Positions 47,560 to 58,064 of a DNA stretch of 64,000 nucleotides are shown here, one piece after another. The notes under the pieces are model-generated. The model was given only the letters and a program-made list of their open reading frames with translations. It was not told the DNA's origin and did not search any database. Both the position numbers and the translations under genes were made by a program. Where the stretch lies: the NCBI RefSeq assembly GCF_000026365.1, contig NC_012995.1, positions 1,428,501 through 1,492,500 of the forward strand, written 5' to 3'. This DNA is from Zygosaccharomyces rouxii. Its lineage: Eukaryota; Ascomycota; Saccharomycetes; Saccharomycetales; Saccharomycetaceae. Position 1 is the first letter of the stretch. Every line of letters starts with the position of its first letter.

Positions 47560-49116
47560 ATGTCGTATGGTTCAATAGAAGATAATAGTTCTCCTCCTAA
47601 TAGGAGAAGTGACACTCTAATACTTTTGAATAGGGCAAAGAATAACATTAAAGGTTGGTATTTCTATTCATTCTCGAGTGAACCCTTTGTGGTTTCTGCA
47701 GTTTCGACTTATATCCCATTACTTTTAGAGCAATTTGCAAGAATTAATGGTGTTACAGTTGGTGATCATTCAGTGAAATGTACTCCAGATGATGACAAAT
47801 GTGTCCTTGGTCTTTTCAACAATAGAATATTTGTTGATACTTCAAGTTTTGCCCTTTACACTTTTTCCATGAGTGTCTTTATCCAGACTATTGTTGTCAT
47901 TACGGTTTCAGGATTAGTTGACGTTTGGAAGACCGTTAAGTTTAAGAGTAGAGTTCTAGTTGGATTTGGTCTTTTGGGTTCCACCTCTGTCGTCTTAATT
48001 TCTCAATTATCGTTGGAGCAATACTACTCATTGGCACTACTTTACATCATTGCCAATACATGTTATGGTGTTGTTAATGTCGTAGGTAATTCACTATTGC
48101 CGGTATTTGTATCAGATCTAGTTCAATATGGACCGGATAACCAGGAATCAAATACTGAAAGTTTAACTACAGCTATCAGCGGTAAAGGTGCTAGTATAGG
48201 TTATAGCGGTGCTCTATTAGTACAGATTTTCTCGATGTGGTTGGTTAAAAGGAGCAAGTCTCAGGATAACATACAAATTGCGGTGCTCTTTGTAGGTATT
48301 TGGTGGATATGTTGGCAATCACCAATGACTTGGTTATTACAGGATGTTAGACCTACACTGTTGCCTGCTAGTGATAGAATAACCCCCGGAACTGGTTCAC
48401 AGGCCCCTACGTCGTTTAAACCACGTATGCTGAAATACGGATGGTTATCACTATTTGAATCTTTGAAACACGCAAGATTGTTAAGAGACATGGTGATATT
48501 TTTAGTTGGATGGTTTATTGTTAGTGATTCTTTGACTACAATCAACTCCGCAGCGATTCTTTTCGCCAGAACTGAGTTAAAGATGAGTACTTTAAGTCTG
48601 ATACTGATTAGTATTCTAACCATGATTAGTGCAATCATGGGGGCCTTTTTCATCCCGAATTACATCTCTCGAAAATTCAACCTTTCCCCACAACGTACTT
48701 TAATCTATATCATTTGTTGGTCTAGTTTGATACCGTTTTATGGAACTATGGGATTTTTATTTAAGGACTTCGGATTGAAACATCCTGTTGAGATGTTCAT
48801 CATGGCGGTATGGTATGGTATATCTGTGGGTGGTGTTGCTGCAGTTTCAAGATCTTTATTCAGTCTAATAATACCTAAGGGAAAAGAATCTACATTTTTT
48901 AGCCTTTTCAGCGTCACTGATAAAGGATCATCAATTGTTGGTCCCCTGCTGATAGGTTTCATTACTGATAAAACTCATGAAATAAGATATTCGTTCTACT
49001 TACTGTTTGCACTATTAGCCTTATCACTACCAATCTTCAATTCCATCAGATTAGATAGGGCCAAAGTCAGTGCAACCGAGTTGAATAGAGTAGAGGCTGA
49101 AGCATTAGATTTATGA
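47560..49116 (+). CDS. ATG22: ATG22, vacuolar amino-acid exporter
   Basis: A 518-residue multi-pass protein (528 in S. cerevisiae) of the MFS-related Atg22 family. About twelve hydrophobic segments are visible. Family blocks include GWYFYSFSSEPFVVSAVSTY near the N-terminus, DKCVLGLFNNRIFVDTSSFA in the first lumenal loop and SLFSVTDKGSSIVGPLLIGF near the C-terminus. It sends leucine and other amino acids from the vacuole to the cytosol after autophagic breakdown. The gene follows SRO9 as on S. cerevisiae chromosome III (YCL038C) and converges on GID7 with 110 bases between stops. Confidence 0.96.
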   Translation: MSYGSIEDNSSPPNRRSDTLILLNRAKNNIKGWYFYSFSSEPFVVSAVSTYIPLLLEQFARINGVTVGDHSVKCTPDDDKCVLGLFNNRIFVDTSSFALYTFSMSVFIQTIVVITVSGLVDVWKTVKFKSRVLVGFGLLGSTSVVLISQLSLEQYYSLALLYIIANTCYGVVNVVGNSLLPVFVSDLVQYGPDNQESNTESLTTAISGKGASIGYSGALLVQIFSMWLVKRSKSQDNIQIAVLFVGIWWICWQSPMTWLLQDVRPTLLPASDRITPGTGSQAPTSFKPRMLKYGWLSLFESLKHARLLRDMVIFLVGWFIVSDSLTTINSAAILFARTELKMSTLSLILISILTMISAIMGAFFIPNYISRKFNLSPQRTLIYIICWSSLIPFYGTMGFLFKDFGLKHPVEMFIMAVWYGISVGGVAAVSRSLFSLIIPKGKESTFFSLFSVTDKGSSIVGPLLIGFITDKTHEIRYSFYLLFALLALSLPIFNSIRLDRAKVSATELNRVEAEALDL

Positions 49117-49226
49117 ACAACAAAAAAAAATAGAAGCTGATTTCGGATCCTTACCAGAAGAAACGCGCAAACCTTTTTACTTTTTTATTTTTTTTATCTT
49201 TATTAATTCTATTTCCGATTAATACT

Positions 49227-51500
49227 TCATTCCCTGACCACTTTCCAAATCTTTATATACCCATCATCACCTCCTGAAGCAAACAAAGGCTTGTCCTTGG
49301 GACTCCAAACTACTACGTTGCAGTTCTTCCCAAACTTTTTGTTACTCCCCGAGGGAACTGGTCGATCCGCCATGTGAGCGGTTAACACACCTACGATATT
49401 ACCGTTGATCCTATCCCACAAAAACACCTTACCATCTTCTGAACCACTTGCAATCAATTTGTTCCCATATCCGAAGCATGATCTAATGATAAACTGTTCC
49501 TGCCTTTGACCAAAATACTTCTGAAGTAAGATTTGCTCCTTGAAATCCCATAGCTGAAGTTCGTTGGACTGAAGGCTCACCAATAACAGAGATGCAAGTG
49601 GGTTCGTTGGGTCTTGTACCTGTGGTAAAGACACACATGTCATTTTGCGTTGTACACTTAATCTGGAGAAACGAGTTATTGTAACTTTATCCATTGAGAT
49701 GTCGTTCTTTTCTACCATATCTACCGTGGGGAAATGAGATAAGTCGTAGACATCGATATTTCCCTGATGTGGCATTAAAATCAGGTGTTTATCATCAGAA
49801 GTAATCTTAAGATCGTGCACTCTAGGAAATTGCTCAGTAGGAGGTTGGTTCAATGCTGTCAAGGAACTGGAAGGTGCTAAAGTGGATCCGGAGAGCCGGA
49901 ACAAAATTGATTTTTTATTCATATCATAAATCGCCACCTCACGATCTGGTGAACCTACGATGAACCTACCTCTATGTTCAGGTGTATGAAACCAATCGCA
50001 GCACCAAATTCTCGGTGCCCCACCACACGTAGTTGATTCAACCCCGGAGCTCGTCGAGGAGGGCGAGGATGGACTGGGAATTTGAAACGAATCAATCGGT
50101 TGAATCACCTCAGCCACAATCCCATTTTGCACAGCTGGATTGATATTCGTCGGATCACCTTTCGAATGAATGTCGTATATGTTGGCCATTTGGTTAAAGG
50201 GACAAGAAACAATGTACCTACTATCGGGCGAAAAGGAAAGATACACAATACATTGATCGTTTCCTGCTAGCACCTTGTAAACTTGAAAATCGTTTTCCAC
50301 ATCATAAATCATAATCTTGCGATCCGTTAAAGAATCAGAAGAGGCGCTTGCTAAATATCTGCCATCTGGAGAGAATTGCAAATACCAAATTTCATCCACA
50401 CTCTGAACCAAAGTCTTATCCTCGACAAATTTGATTTGTTGAAAATTATAGGTGTTGTCCTGTAACAAATTAAATTTCTTCTGGTATGGTGAATCTTCAT
50501 CTTCACCACCCGCATTTAATGGTTCATCGAGTTCGTTATCGTTATCATCCGATATGCTGAACGCATCTTGTGACCTTTGGTACTTGATTGCTTGCTTGAG
50601 TAAAGTTAAGAGTCTACCTCTGGGCACTAGATCGTTGGGATTGATATAGTCTGAAATTTCTTCAATCAATATCTCCCTAGACTTTTCCAAGGATCCCCTC
50701 CATACGGAGGAACGTTGTGCGGATCCTAGAGGACTAGTCAATACGGTGGTCATTTCTCTCAACAAATTTTCTGGCGTGAAAGTAGCATCTTCATCCAAAA
50801 AATCATTTTCTAGAGATAACAAAGAATCCCAAAGCTGGATATATTTGCGGAGGATATTTCTTAGAAACAACACCGCTGAAGGTGAATCATCTTGTTCAAA
50901 AATTAATTCCAAAAAGATCTCTCTATTAATGAGAACCATAATTTCTACAATCGTAATCATCTGCACCACAGTTTGTGAATGTAGAGTGGTCTTACTAGTT
51001 GCTTGCCAAAATTTTTCAAAATTCTTCAGTTCTTGCTCCATCTGTACTACAACACCTTGCCAATCTGTACCTTGAGAAATAATATTACCAATCTTCATAG
51101 AACCATCTTCATGACTATGATCTGAACCTATTGGTGGTTGCATACCTTCAATATAGAGGGTCCCATATTTGGATGGCAACTGTGCTAAAAGTGCCAAGGT
51201 AACCCTTTGATACTGTCCAGTTCTAATAATGTTAAACAATTTTTGTACGACACTAGATTCTACTTGAATACCACCACTTTCTCTTTGCAATGTAATAGCG
51301 GAATTTTCATAACCTAGTTCCTTGAGTGCATGTATTAACAGCTTAGCTAATTGCTCCTTATCGAAAAGGTTTAAAGAACCGGGCTCATGCCCAGTATTCG
51401 TGATTCCACTATCAGTGGAACTAACCCTTGACCTTTTCCTACTTGTGTAACTAGGCATAAATACCTCTGGATTCTCTGATAACCCATATGAAAGGGGCAT
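49227..51500 (-). CDS. GID7: GID7, subunit of the GID ubiquitin ligase
   Basis: A 757-residue orthologue of Gid7 (745). A LisH motif is at about 48-80 (EQLAKLLIHALKELGYENSA), followed by a CTLH region (VVQKLFNIIRTGQYQRVTLA). The C-terminal half from about 370 is a WD40 propeller (DEIWYLQFSPDGRYLASASS, YIVSCPFNQMANIYDI, KLIASGSEDGKVFLWDRING, LFASGGDDGYIKIWKVVRE). The GID/CTLH E3 complex degrades gluconeogenic enzymes such as Fbp1 when glucose returns; Gid7 helps form the large ring assembly. It lies next to glucokinase, as on chromosome III, in the same direction. Confidence 0.96.
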   Translation of the reverse strand: MPLSYGLSENPEVFMPSYTSRKRSRVSSTDSGITNTGHEPGSLNLFDKEQLAKLLIHALKELGYENSAITLQRESGGIQVESSVVQKLFNIIRTGQYQRVTLALLAQLPSKYGTLYIEGMQPPIGSDHSHEDGSMKIGNIISQGTDWQGVVVQMEQELKNFEKFWQATSKTTLHSQTVVQMITIVEIMVLINREIFLELIFEQDDSPSAVLFLRNILRKYIQLWDSLLSLENDFLDEDATFTPENLLREMTTVLTSPLGSAQRSSVWRGSLEKSREILIEEISDYINPNDLVPRGRLLTLLKQAIKYQRSQDAFSISDDNDNELDEPLNAGGEDEDSPYQKKFNLLQDNTYNFQQIKFVEDKTLVQSVDEIWYLQFSPDGRYLASASSDSLTDRKIMIYDVENDFQVYKVLAGNDQCIVYLSFSPDSRYIVSCPFNQMANIYDIHSKGDPTNINPAVQNGIVAEVIQPIDSFQIPSPSSPSSTSSGVESTTCGGAPRIWCCDWFHTPEHRGRFIVGSPDREVAIYDMNKKSILFRLSGSTLAPSSSLTALNQPPTEQFPRVHDLKITSDDKHLILMPHQGNIDVYDLSHFPTVDMVEKNDISMDKVTITRFSRLSVQRKMTCVSLPQVQDPTNPLASLLLVSLQSNELQLWDFKEQILLQKYFGQRQEQFIIRSCFGYGNKLIASGSEDGKVFLWDRINGNIVGVLTAHMADRPVPSGSNKKFGKNCNVVVWSPKDKPLFASGGDDGYIKIWKVVRE

Positions 51501-51706
51501 TTGTGTTGTAATTTGATTCTTTAAATTTATGTTTTGTAAGAGTTAAGTTAGAGTTGAGTAAAGGGAACTTAAAGGGAGCTTCGCCTTATAACAATAAACA
51601 TGACTACGGTTGTAAAGAACCCAGATTCATATGATAAATCAAACATTCGTGCCTGGATTAGTTCTATACACTATCACTAGACAAAAAACAATAACTAAAG
51701 TTCTTC

Positions 51707-53200
51707 TTAAGCCACTAGGGCACACAGAGCAGCACCAACACCAGAACCATCCTTTGCGATCTTGATATGAACCTTACGTTCACCATCAGGACCCAATGGG
51801 CTCAATGCAAGCGCTTCTCTTAACATGGATCTGAAACCAGGGTAGTATTCAACCACAGATCCATCGCAACCGATTTCCACTTCACCATGGAAACGTTTGT
51901 GCAAAGCACCGGTCTTTATCAAAACAGCTGCTATTGGCACGGCAGACAAGAAGGCAGATCTACGAGAAATCGCACGAACTATACGTTGAATTTCACAGCG
52001 TTCGTGACGAGTTGTGGGCAATCTTAGAGCCTGGTTCAGACTCAATTCAGTCTCACGAAAATCTGTAGAATCGTCAATTTCAATATGAGAAAGAACCTCA
52101 CTGCTTAGCTTGAATGGTGTCTTTAAACGGTGTGGTAGTTGTTCGTAAGTCTTGTACTGAGAGAACAAAAGACCTTCACTGTGCAAGTCTACTAGCACAT
52201 TTCTCAAGATTTCACCCAGGAACATACCAGAGATACGTTTTTCAAACAAGTGATAACCAGGGTTTGTAGAATATTGCTGATCAATGGCAACGTCGTATTT
52301 GGTCACTGGTAAGACCTTTAATTCGTTATCGAAGGAACCCCATTCGGTATTGATAATCATTCGAGTCTTACCTTCTTTTCGGAGTTGATCTCTAACCTCC
52401 TGTGGTAATTTCTTGATGTTATCAATTTCTTCCATATAACAACCATTGGTACCAGTACCAAAGATACAACCAATAACAGGATCAGAGATTTCACCAGATA
52501 GTGAAGAAGTAGCATCACCAGAACTGTAACAGTGAGATAAAAAGGTACCCACGGTATCGTTGGTCAACGCAACAACTCTAACAGATGACAATCCCTGTGT
52601 CTCCAGTTCCTTTTGATATAACTGAACAACATCCTTACCAACGGTATCTTGAATATGAAAACCCTTTGTCCAACGGATCAACGTACCGGAACCAAGACCC
52701 TTTTGGTCCACGGGGTACGAGAAAGTGAATCCCAATTTCAATGGTTTGGATTCACCATTTTCTAATAAATCAGGATGGTACTTCCTGAGGAAAACTGATG
52801 TTCGTCTTGCCAAATAATTGAATAAATCATGACTACTAACACCTTCCTCCTCAAGCAGCTCGTCTGGAATCGCAGACTTCAACTGCTGTAAAGTAAACGT
52901 ATGATCACCGCGCAATTCCACTGAACATATTCTAAAATTGGTACCACCCAAATCAGCTGCGAGAAATAGACCTGTCTCGGTACCGTTGGGCTTATCAGTC
53001 ACAAAGGATGGTATCATAGGCATATTCCTATAAGTGCCTTGATCTTTACCCAACGGTTGTAATCCAGCCTCCAGCGAATCAATGAAATGGTACGTGAGCT
53101 CTTCTAATTCGGACTTATCAATGGTGAACTCCTTGCAAATCTCATCGACCCTCCTTGACAATGCTTTGTCCTTTTTCCCATGAACGCTTTCAAATGACAT
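51707..53200 (-). CDS. GLK1: Glucokinase (GLK1/EMI2 orthologue)
   Basis: A 497-residue hexokinase-family enzyme (500 in S. cerevisiae Glk1 and Emi2) that phosphorylates glucose at C6. The phosphate loop LAADLGGTNFR is at 80-90. Glucose-binding segments are TFSYPVDQKGLGSGTLIRWT and VALTNDTVGTFL. FGTGTNGCYME and the C-terminal KDGSGVGAALCAL complete the ATP site. S. cerevisiae GLK1 (YCL040W) and EMI2 (YDR516C) are duplicates; this gene lies between GID7 (chromosome III) and GRH1 (chromosome IV), so it precedes both. The 321-base divergent spacer to GRH1 (53201-53521) has a GTGATT triplicate near 53482-53501 and no obvious site for this gene. Confidence 0.97.
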   Translation of the reverse strand: MSFESVHGKKDKALSRRVDEICKEFTIDKSELEELTYHFIDSLEAGLQPLGKDQGTYRNMPMIPSFVTDKPNGTETGLFLAADLGGTNFRICSVELRGDHTFTLQQLKSAIPDELLEEEGVSSHDLFNYLARRTSVFLRKYHPDLLENGESKPLKLGFTFSYPVDQKGLGSGTLIRWTKGFHIQDTVGKDVVQLYQKELETQGLSSVRVVALTNDTVGTFLSHCYSSGDATSSLSGEISDPVIGCIFGTGTNGCYMEEIDNIKKLPQEVRDQLRKEGKTRMIINTEWGSFDNELKVLPVTKYDVAIDQQYSTNPGYHLFEKRISGMFLGEILRNVLVDLHSEGLLFSQYKTYEQLPHRLKTPFKLSSEVLSHIEIDDSTDFRETELSLNQALRLPTTRHERCEIQRIVRAISRRSAFLSAVPIAAVLIKTGALHKRFHGEVEIGCDGSVVEYYPGFRSMLREALALSPLGPDGERKVHIKIAKDGSGVGAALCALVA

Positions 53201-53521
53201 CTTCGAGCAGCGCTAATTCTTATTCTTGTTCCTAATCCTATACAGTCTTACTGATCTCCTCAACGAGGTATTTGAACACACCATCACAACTGCTTCCAGG
53301 CTTCCCAGTTGTTGTAGAGTCTTTATACGATATATCAGTGGATCCTTTATTTAGCAACGTTAACAATTTGCACATTCCAACCTCCCGCAATCCTCCTTGA
53401 AGACAAAAAAGGTTAAGTTGCTAGAATACACTCACTAGGGACATAATTGGAAGCATCATTAAGAAAACACCGATTGGATTCGTGATTGTGATTGTGATTG
53501 TAAATCCCCTAGTCTGTTTCA

Positions 53522-54673
53522 ATGTTTCGTATAGCTAAAAATCTGGTTAGGACCCTTGAGCAGAGTGTTCAAGATACACTCGCTGGTGGTGATAATCAGC
53601 AGCTAGATGCCTTCTTTCAATCTATACCACCACAGCTGCTACTCTCACAGGCTGAGGCCTTCAAAGAGGACCATGTCAGATTTAATGGGATGGTTTCAGG
53701 ACTTAGAGTCGTAGCTGTTGAAGAGCACCAGTTACAGTTGCAATCGTTCTTTGACTACATCGTTGGTATAGAAGATCAACCTATACCCATCCTAGGTAAT
53801 GCTCATGGATACTACTATCCGGATTATCCACAGTTAGTTCAAATATTCAATGGACGTGCAGGCGATGGTGTTAAGCTAAACGTTTGGTCAGCAAAGGGAG
53901 GTACATATAGAGAGGAATACTTGCGTATAAGTCCCAAAGATGAGAATCGATTAGAGGAAGTATCACTCACACATATGAGTGACGAGAGAGGATTCGAACC
54001 GTTAGGCTTCAAAGTACAATGGTCGCCATTAGTAGCTGCTACATACACGTATCACGTCCTGAATATCAACCTGGAGCATGGGCCTGCAGCTACAGCTGGA
54101 TTGATCCCCGATGAGGACTATATCATTGGTTGTCAGGATGGCCTTTTGGCCACTGGTGGCGAAACCCTTTTACAAGACGTTGTCAGATCAAGAGCTCATC
54201 ACGACTTAGTGCTCTACGTGTACAACAGAGCTCATGATTGCACGAGGCCACTGACTGTATACATTGGACCAGATGGCAGGTTGGGATGCAACGTGGGATA
54301 CGGCTTCTTACACCGTATCCCTGCTGTGAAAGAAGTACAAGATTCTCAAGAGTACGTGCCGGAACCACTTTCAGAAGATGCATTCGTTCCTACTCAGGTT
54401 GCAGCCCCTCCAACGATGACAGCATCAGCACCAGCACCAGCACCAGCACCAGCACCAGCACCAGCATCGGCACCAACTGCAACGGCGCCTGGAGAAACAG
54501 CGCCTCCTCTAGCTCTACCTCAGCGTTCATCACATCGCAAGAAGCATATAGCATCTCCATCTGCAACAGGAGCACTTGGTAACTACTTCGACGAAGGTAA
54601 AGATACCTCTTCAAGATTAAAAGCTGCCGACCAACAGCCGCCACCAACCAAATCGACTACCAATAATGTGTAG
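53522..54673 (+). CDS. GRH1: GRH1, GRASP65-like early secretory pathway protein
   Basis: A 383-residue GRASP protein (372 in S. cerevisiae). The N-terminal amphipathic helix MFRIAKNLVRTLEQSVQDTL matches Grh1, where the acetylated terminus helps membrane attachment. Two PDZ-like GRASP domains follow (LQLQSFFDYIVGIEDQPIP, NVWSAKGGTYREEYL; then LGFKVQWSPLVAATYTYHVL, GLIPDEDYIIGCQDGLLATG, IGPDGRLGCNVGYGFLHRIP). The C-terminal tail has an Ala-Pro repeat, PAPAPAPAP. Grh1 acts with Bug1 at the early Golgi and in unconventional secretion of Acb1. Confidence 0.96.
   Translation: MFRIAKNLVRTLEQSVQDTLAGGDNQQLDAFFQSIPPQLLLSQAEAFKEDHVRFNGMVSGLRVVAVEEHQLQLQSFFDYIVGIEDQPIPILGNAHGYYYPDYPQLVQIFNGRAGDGVKLNVWSAKGGTYREEYLRISPKDENRLEEVSLTHMSDERGFEPLGFKVQWSPLVAATYTYHVLNINLEHGPAATAGLIPDEDYIIGCQDGLLATGGETLLQDVVRSRAHHDLVLYVYNRAHDCTRPLTVYIGPDGRLGCNVGYGFLHRIPAVKEVQDSQEYVPEPLSEDAFVPTQVAAPPTMTASAPAPAPAPAPAPASAPTATAPGETAPPLALPQRSSHRKKHIASPSATGALGNYFDEGKDTSSRLKAADQQPPPTKSTTNNV
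54426..54466 (+). repeat. Hexanucleotide repeat in GRH1
   Basis: About 6.5 copies of CAGCAC code for the alternating Ala-Pro tail of the GRASP protein. It is likely to vary in length between strains. Confidence 0.85.
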
Positions 54674-54867
54674 ATATTACTGATAAATAGCGTAACAGCC
54701 TTTTACTAATACGACACGAAACACGTCCTTTGTTTGCGGACGCGATGATGCCAGAGTGTTACCTTTTAGTGAGACTATAAAAGAGAACAGAACGAGTTAC
54801 CGGAGTGTTAGTAACTACTATTCACAGGAAGAAATTTCAATACATTATATTCCAATCCCCCCAAGCT

Positions 54868-56406
54868 ATGTTTTCCAAGAATCTGGTTACATTGCTTACG
54901 CTGGCACTTGGTGCATTCGCACAAGATGCAACTGCTCCTAAGGGCTCTGATGTCGTTAAGCTAGATACATCAAGCTTTGCGGAATACATCGAATCACATC
55001 CATTAGTACTAGCAGAATTTTTCGCACCATGGTGTGGTCATTGTAAGAATTTGGCACCTGAATACGTGGAGGCTGCTAGTGCCCTAAAGAAGGATAACAT
55101 TTCATTAGCTCAGATCGATTGTACAGAGGACCAAGAGCTATGTATGGATCAAGGTATCAGAGGTTACCCATCTTTGAAGGTTTTTAAGGGTGGTGATCCA
55201 AGTAAGGCCCTAGAATATGAAGGTGGTAGAACCGCTGAATCAATTATCAACTACATGGTTAAACAATCATTACCATCAGTCCAAGTTTTTGATGATGAAA
55301 AGGCATTTGAAGAATTGTTAAAGGAATCAGTACAACCAGTTGTTGTTTTCAACGGCGACAAGAATTTGAACCAAACTTTCCATAAAGTGGCTGACAGCTT
55401 GTTCAACGAATTTACATTTGCTAGTTTCGATGGTGCTAAAGAATATTTGGCAGTACATCTACCAAATGAAGATGAGCCAATCAGTTTCAAGGGCGACCGT
55501 AAGGGTATAGAGAAGAGTGCGGATGATCTAGAAGCATGGATTAAGATTGAAGGTTTGCCATATTTCGGTGAAGTTAACGGTCAAACTTTTGGTGCTTACG
55601 TGGAATCCGGTTTGCCATTAGCTTACTTCTTCTACAACGACGATGATGAAAGAAAGGAATACAGCTCATTTTTCACAAAATTGGGTAAAGAATACAGAGG
55701 TAAATTGAGTTTTGCAGGTTTAGATGCCCGTAAATTCGGTAGACATGCTGAAAACTTGAACATGAAGGAACAATTTCCACTATTCGCAATCCATAACATG
55801 AGCAGCAACTTGAAGTACGGTGTGGCTCAGTTGCCAGATGAGAAATACGAAAAATTGGATAAACCACTTAAGTTGAGCACAAAGGAAGTCAGTAAATTGG
55901 TTAACGACGTCGTTTCCGGTAAAGCTGAACCAATCGTGAAATCTGAGGAAATCCCAGAAAAGCAAGAAAGTAACGTTATCAAGATTGTCGGAAAGACTCA
56001 TGACCAACTGATTGAAGACAACAAAAAGGACGTTCTAGTCAAGTACTACGCACCATGGTGTGGTCACTGTAAGAGATTAGCACCAATTTATGAACAATTA
56101 GCAGACATCCTAGCATCTGATGATAAGACTAGTAAGAGTTTTGTCATCGGTGATATTGATGCTACTGAAAATGACGTCCCTGGTGTGGATCTTGAAGGTT
56201 ACCCAACTATCATCCTTTACCCAGCAGGTAAGAACTCCAAACCAGTGGTCTTTGAACAAGAAAGATCAGTGGAATCCTTTTTGGCCTTCTTAAAGAAGAA
56301 CGGTGGTACTAAATTAGACTTAGAAAAGGTTTACGAAAAGTACCAAGCTGAACAGAAAAAGGCTGATGAAGACGAAAGTGATGAAACTGGACACGACGAA
56401 TTGTAG
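54868..56406 (+). CDS. PDI1: PDI1, protein disulfide isomerase
   Basis: The ATG at 54868 gives 512 residues (522 in S. cerevisiae); an upstream GTG in frame is ignored. A signal peptide (MFSKNLVTLLTLALGAFAQ) precedes the a-b-b'-a' thioredoxin domains. Both active sites are WCGHC (CGHC at 56-59 and 398-401), so this is Pdi1 and not the EUG1 type, whose sites lack the second cysteine. The chain ends in an acidic tail and HDEL, the ER retention signal. It forms and rearranges disulfides in the ER lumen. Its position between GRH1 and MGR1 matches both PDI1 (chromosome III) and EUG1 (chromosome IV) settings. Confidence 0.98.
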   Translation: MFSKNLVTLLTLALGAFAQDATAPKGSDVVKLDTSSFAEYIESHPLVLAEFFAPWCGHCKNLAPEYVEAASALKKDNISLAQIDCTEDQELCMDQGIRGYPSLKVFKGGDPSKALEYEGGRTAESIINYMVKQSLPSVQVFDDEKAFEELLKESVQPVVVFNGDKNLNQTFHKVADSLFNEFTFASFDGAKEYLAVHLPNEDEPISFKGDRKGIEKSADDLEAWIKIEGLPYFGEVNGQTFGAYVESGLPLAYFFYNDDDERKEYSSFFTKLGKEYRGKLSFAGLDARKFGRHAENLNMKEQFPLFAIHNMSSNLKYGVAQLPDEKYEKLDKPLKLSTKEVSKLVNDVVSGKAEPIVKSEEIPEKQESNVIKIVGKTHDQLIEDNKKDVLVKYYAPWCGHCKRLAPIYEQLADILASDDKTSKSFVIGDIDATENDVPGVDLEGYPTIILYPAGKNSKPVVFEQERSVESFLAFLKKNGGTKLDLEKVYEKYQAEQKKADEDESDETGHDEL

Positions 56407-56668
56407 TTTCCTTAGGTGTAACAGCAGATAGAGGTTTAAGTACTGAAGCAAAAATAAAAGAAAAATATCTATTAGTTTAACTCATACGTACGTACCTTTA
56501 AATTTAAAGTTTAGGATTATTTGGTGACCATAACCTTCCTCTCATGATCACGTGGAAATGGTGAACTTTTAGTATGACAAGGCAAGAGCTGGCGTTCCTT
56601 GAACTTGATTAACACTTTATAGAGAAACCAAGGCAAGTGAGAAAGAAGAGCATTGCGTTCATATCGTA

Positions 56669-57850
56669 ATGGCATTATATACACCTCCTGACAAATCCTC
56701 TCCCCCCAAAGCTCATGAAAACGAAGAGGACAAAGGTGGTAGTAATAGAGAACAAGATGATATAAAGAAATTCTACGTTCGACCCAGTTTAGGTCTTCGT
56801 CTGTGGGGACCCCTAGTACCTGCATCAGATAATAAAATGGGTCTTTGGTCTCTTATAGGGATTCAAACCGCCGTTGGTACTTTCTGTCTCCATAGAATTA
56901 GAGTCTTGAGAGCTTCCATGAAATTTGTCTCCAAGGATATTGCAAATATCCCTAGTTTAAACAGGTTTTCCAAGACTCATGGTGCTATGGTTTTGAATCC
57001 AGTAAATAATCCATTAAAAAAACCATTGAATTCAAATTCAAGATTTAGACAACTTTTCAGCTCTCCCAGGTGGTCAACTTTTAAAAATGTAGTATACCTA
57101 CTTACAGGTACTCTACTACTATCACAATCGTTATTAGAGGCCAGTAGACTGACAATTTTGAAATATGATCCGTGGTATGAGGAGGCAAAAAGTGTACGTG
57201 ACAAGAAATTCTTTAACGATATTATTCAATTCTACCATGAAGGAATTGATCCCACCAAAGTGAAAGTGAAAGACGCCACCAACGGTAATGTAATGTCAAC
57301 GAATATCCCAGAAGTTAAGCAAAGCGTAGCGTTGGTGAGAGCCCAAGCTGAAGCAGAAAACCCTATTATTAAATGGTTTGGTCCAATAGAGTATAAGCCA
57401 ATGTCATTTACAGAATACTTGGACAGAATGGAATATCATCTTGACATCGATGCCCTTTTACACGACAAGAGAACCCTCAAGGAGAACCAACAACACTTGA
57501 ATACTCAAATTACACATACTGAAGGTGAATTAGATTCCATTGTACGTCATAACCAAGAAGTTAAAGAAAGAACTAAAGATTTAGTGAAAAACGCACCCGA
57601 AGGATCGATGGCACTCTCATCCGTAGCTTCACAGGGTTTCCCATTAAGGAGTGTAATTCTTGAAGTGGACCCACAGGATCCAGATTCTATGGACTTAAAT
57701 GAGGTATGGTCTCTTTACGATCCATGGATGAACTTAGCGCTCGACACTTCGCTAAGTATAAAATTCCTCCCCACGGTAATGTCACCTGAAAGCCAATCAA
57801 ATCAAAACCAAAACGATTCTCAGGACGACCATGAGACCAAGACAGAGTGA
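56669..57850 (+). CDS. MGR1: MGR1, adaptor of the mitochondrial i-AAA protease
   Basis: A 393-residue orthologue of Mgr1 (417). Conserved blocks are DIKKFYVRPSLGLRLWGPLV, KYDPWYEEAKSVRDKKFFND, GIDPTKVKVKDATNG and NPIIKWFGPIEYKPMSFTEY. Two membrane segments, near residues 60-80 and 140-160, place it in the inner membrane. Mgr1 recruits substrates to Yme1 with Mgr3 and is needed for survival without mitochondrial DNA in S. cerevisiae. The tail is Gln/Asn/Asp-rich. The gene lies after PDI1 as on chromosome III. Confidence 0.96.
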   Translation: MALYTPPDKSSPPKAHENEEDKGGSNREQDDIKKFYVRPSLGLRLWGPLVPASDNKMGLWSLIGIQTAVGTFCLHRIRVLRASMKFVSKDIANIPSLNRFSKTHGAMVLNPVNNPLKKPLNSNSRFRQLFSSPRWSTFKNVVYLLTGTLLLSQSLLEASRLTILKYDPWYEEAKSVRDKKFFNDIIQFYHEGIDPTKVKVKDATNGNVMSTNIPEVKQSVALVRAQAEAENPIIKWFGPIEYKPMSFTEYLDRMEYHLDIDALLHDKRTLKENQQHLNTQITHTEGELDSIVRHNQEVKERTKDLVKNAPEGSMALSSVASQGFPLRSVILEVDPQDPDSMDLNEVWSLYDPWMNLALDTSLSIKFLPTVMSPESQSNQNQNDSQDDHETKTE

Positions 57851-58064
57851 TGCTAGAATAATGGAAACACCATAGACGTCCATTATTTTATTTCATTAGT
57901 ATTTGGCCTGCCACCAGTTCTCTACTAGTGGGTCGTACAAGTTGATCATACCCTGGGGAATTGAACAAAAGATTCCTTTAACACTGTACATAATATAACT
58001 TATAGTCAAATACAACCTTTAATTGACATTGAGTACGAGGAAAACTGCATTTGAATCCCGTCCA

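Noticed and set aside
53988..54002. GGATTCGAACC, a tRNA B-box-like sequence in GRH1
   Set aside because: It lies in coding sequence for RGFEP, and there is no cloverleaf or A box around it.
54720..54745. A possible unfolded-protein response element before PDI1
   Set aside because: The GGACGTGT-like bases on the reverse strand do not match the known CAGCGTG core well enough.
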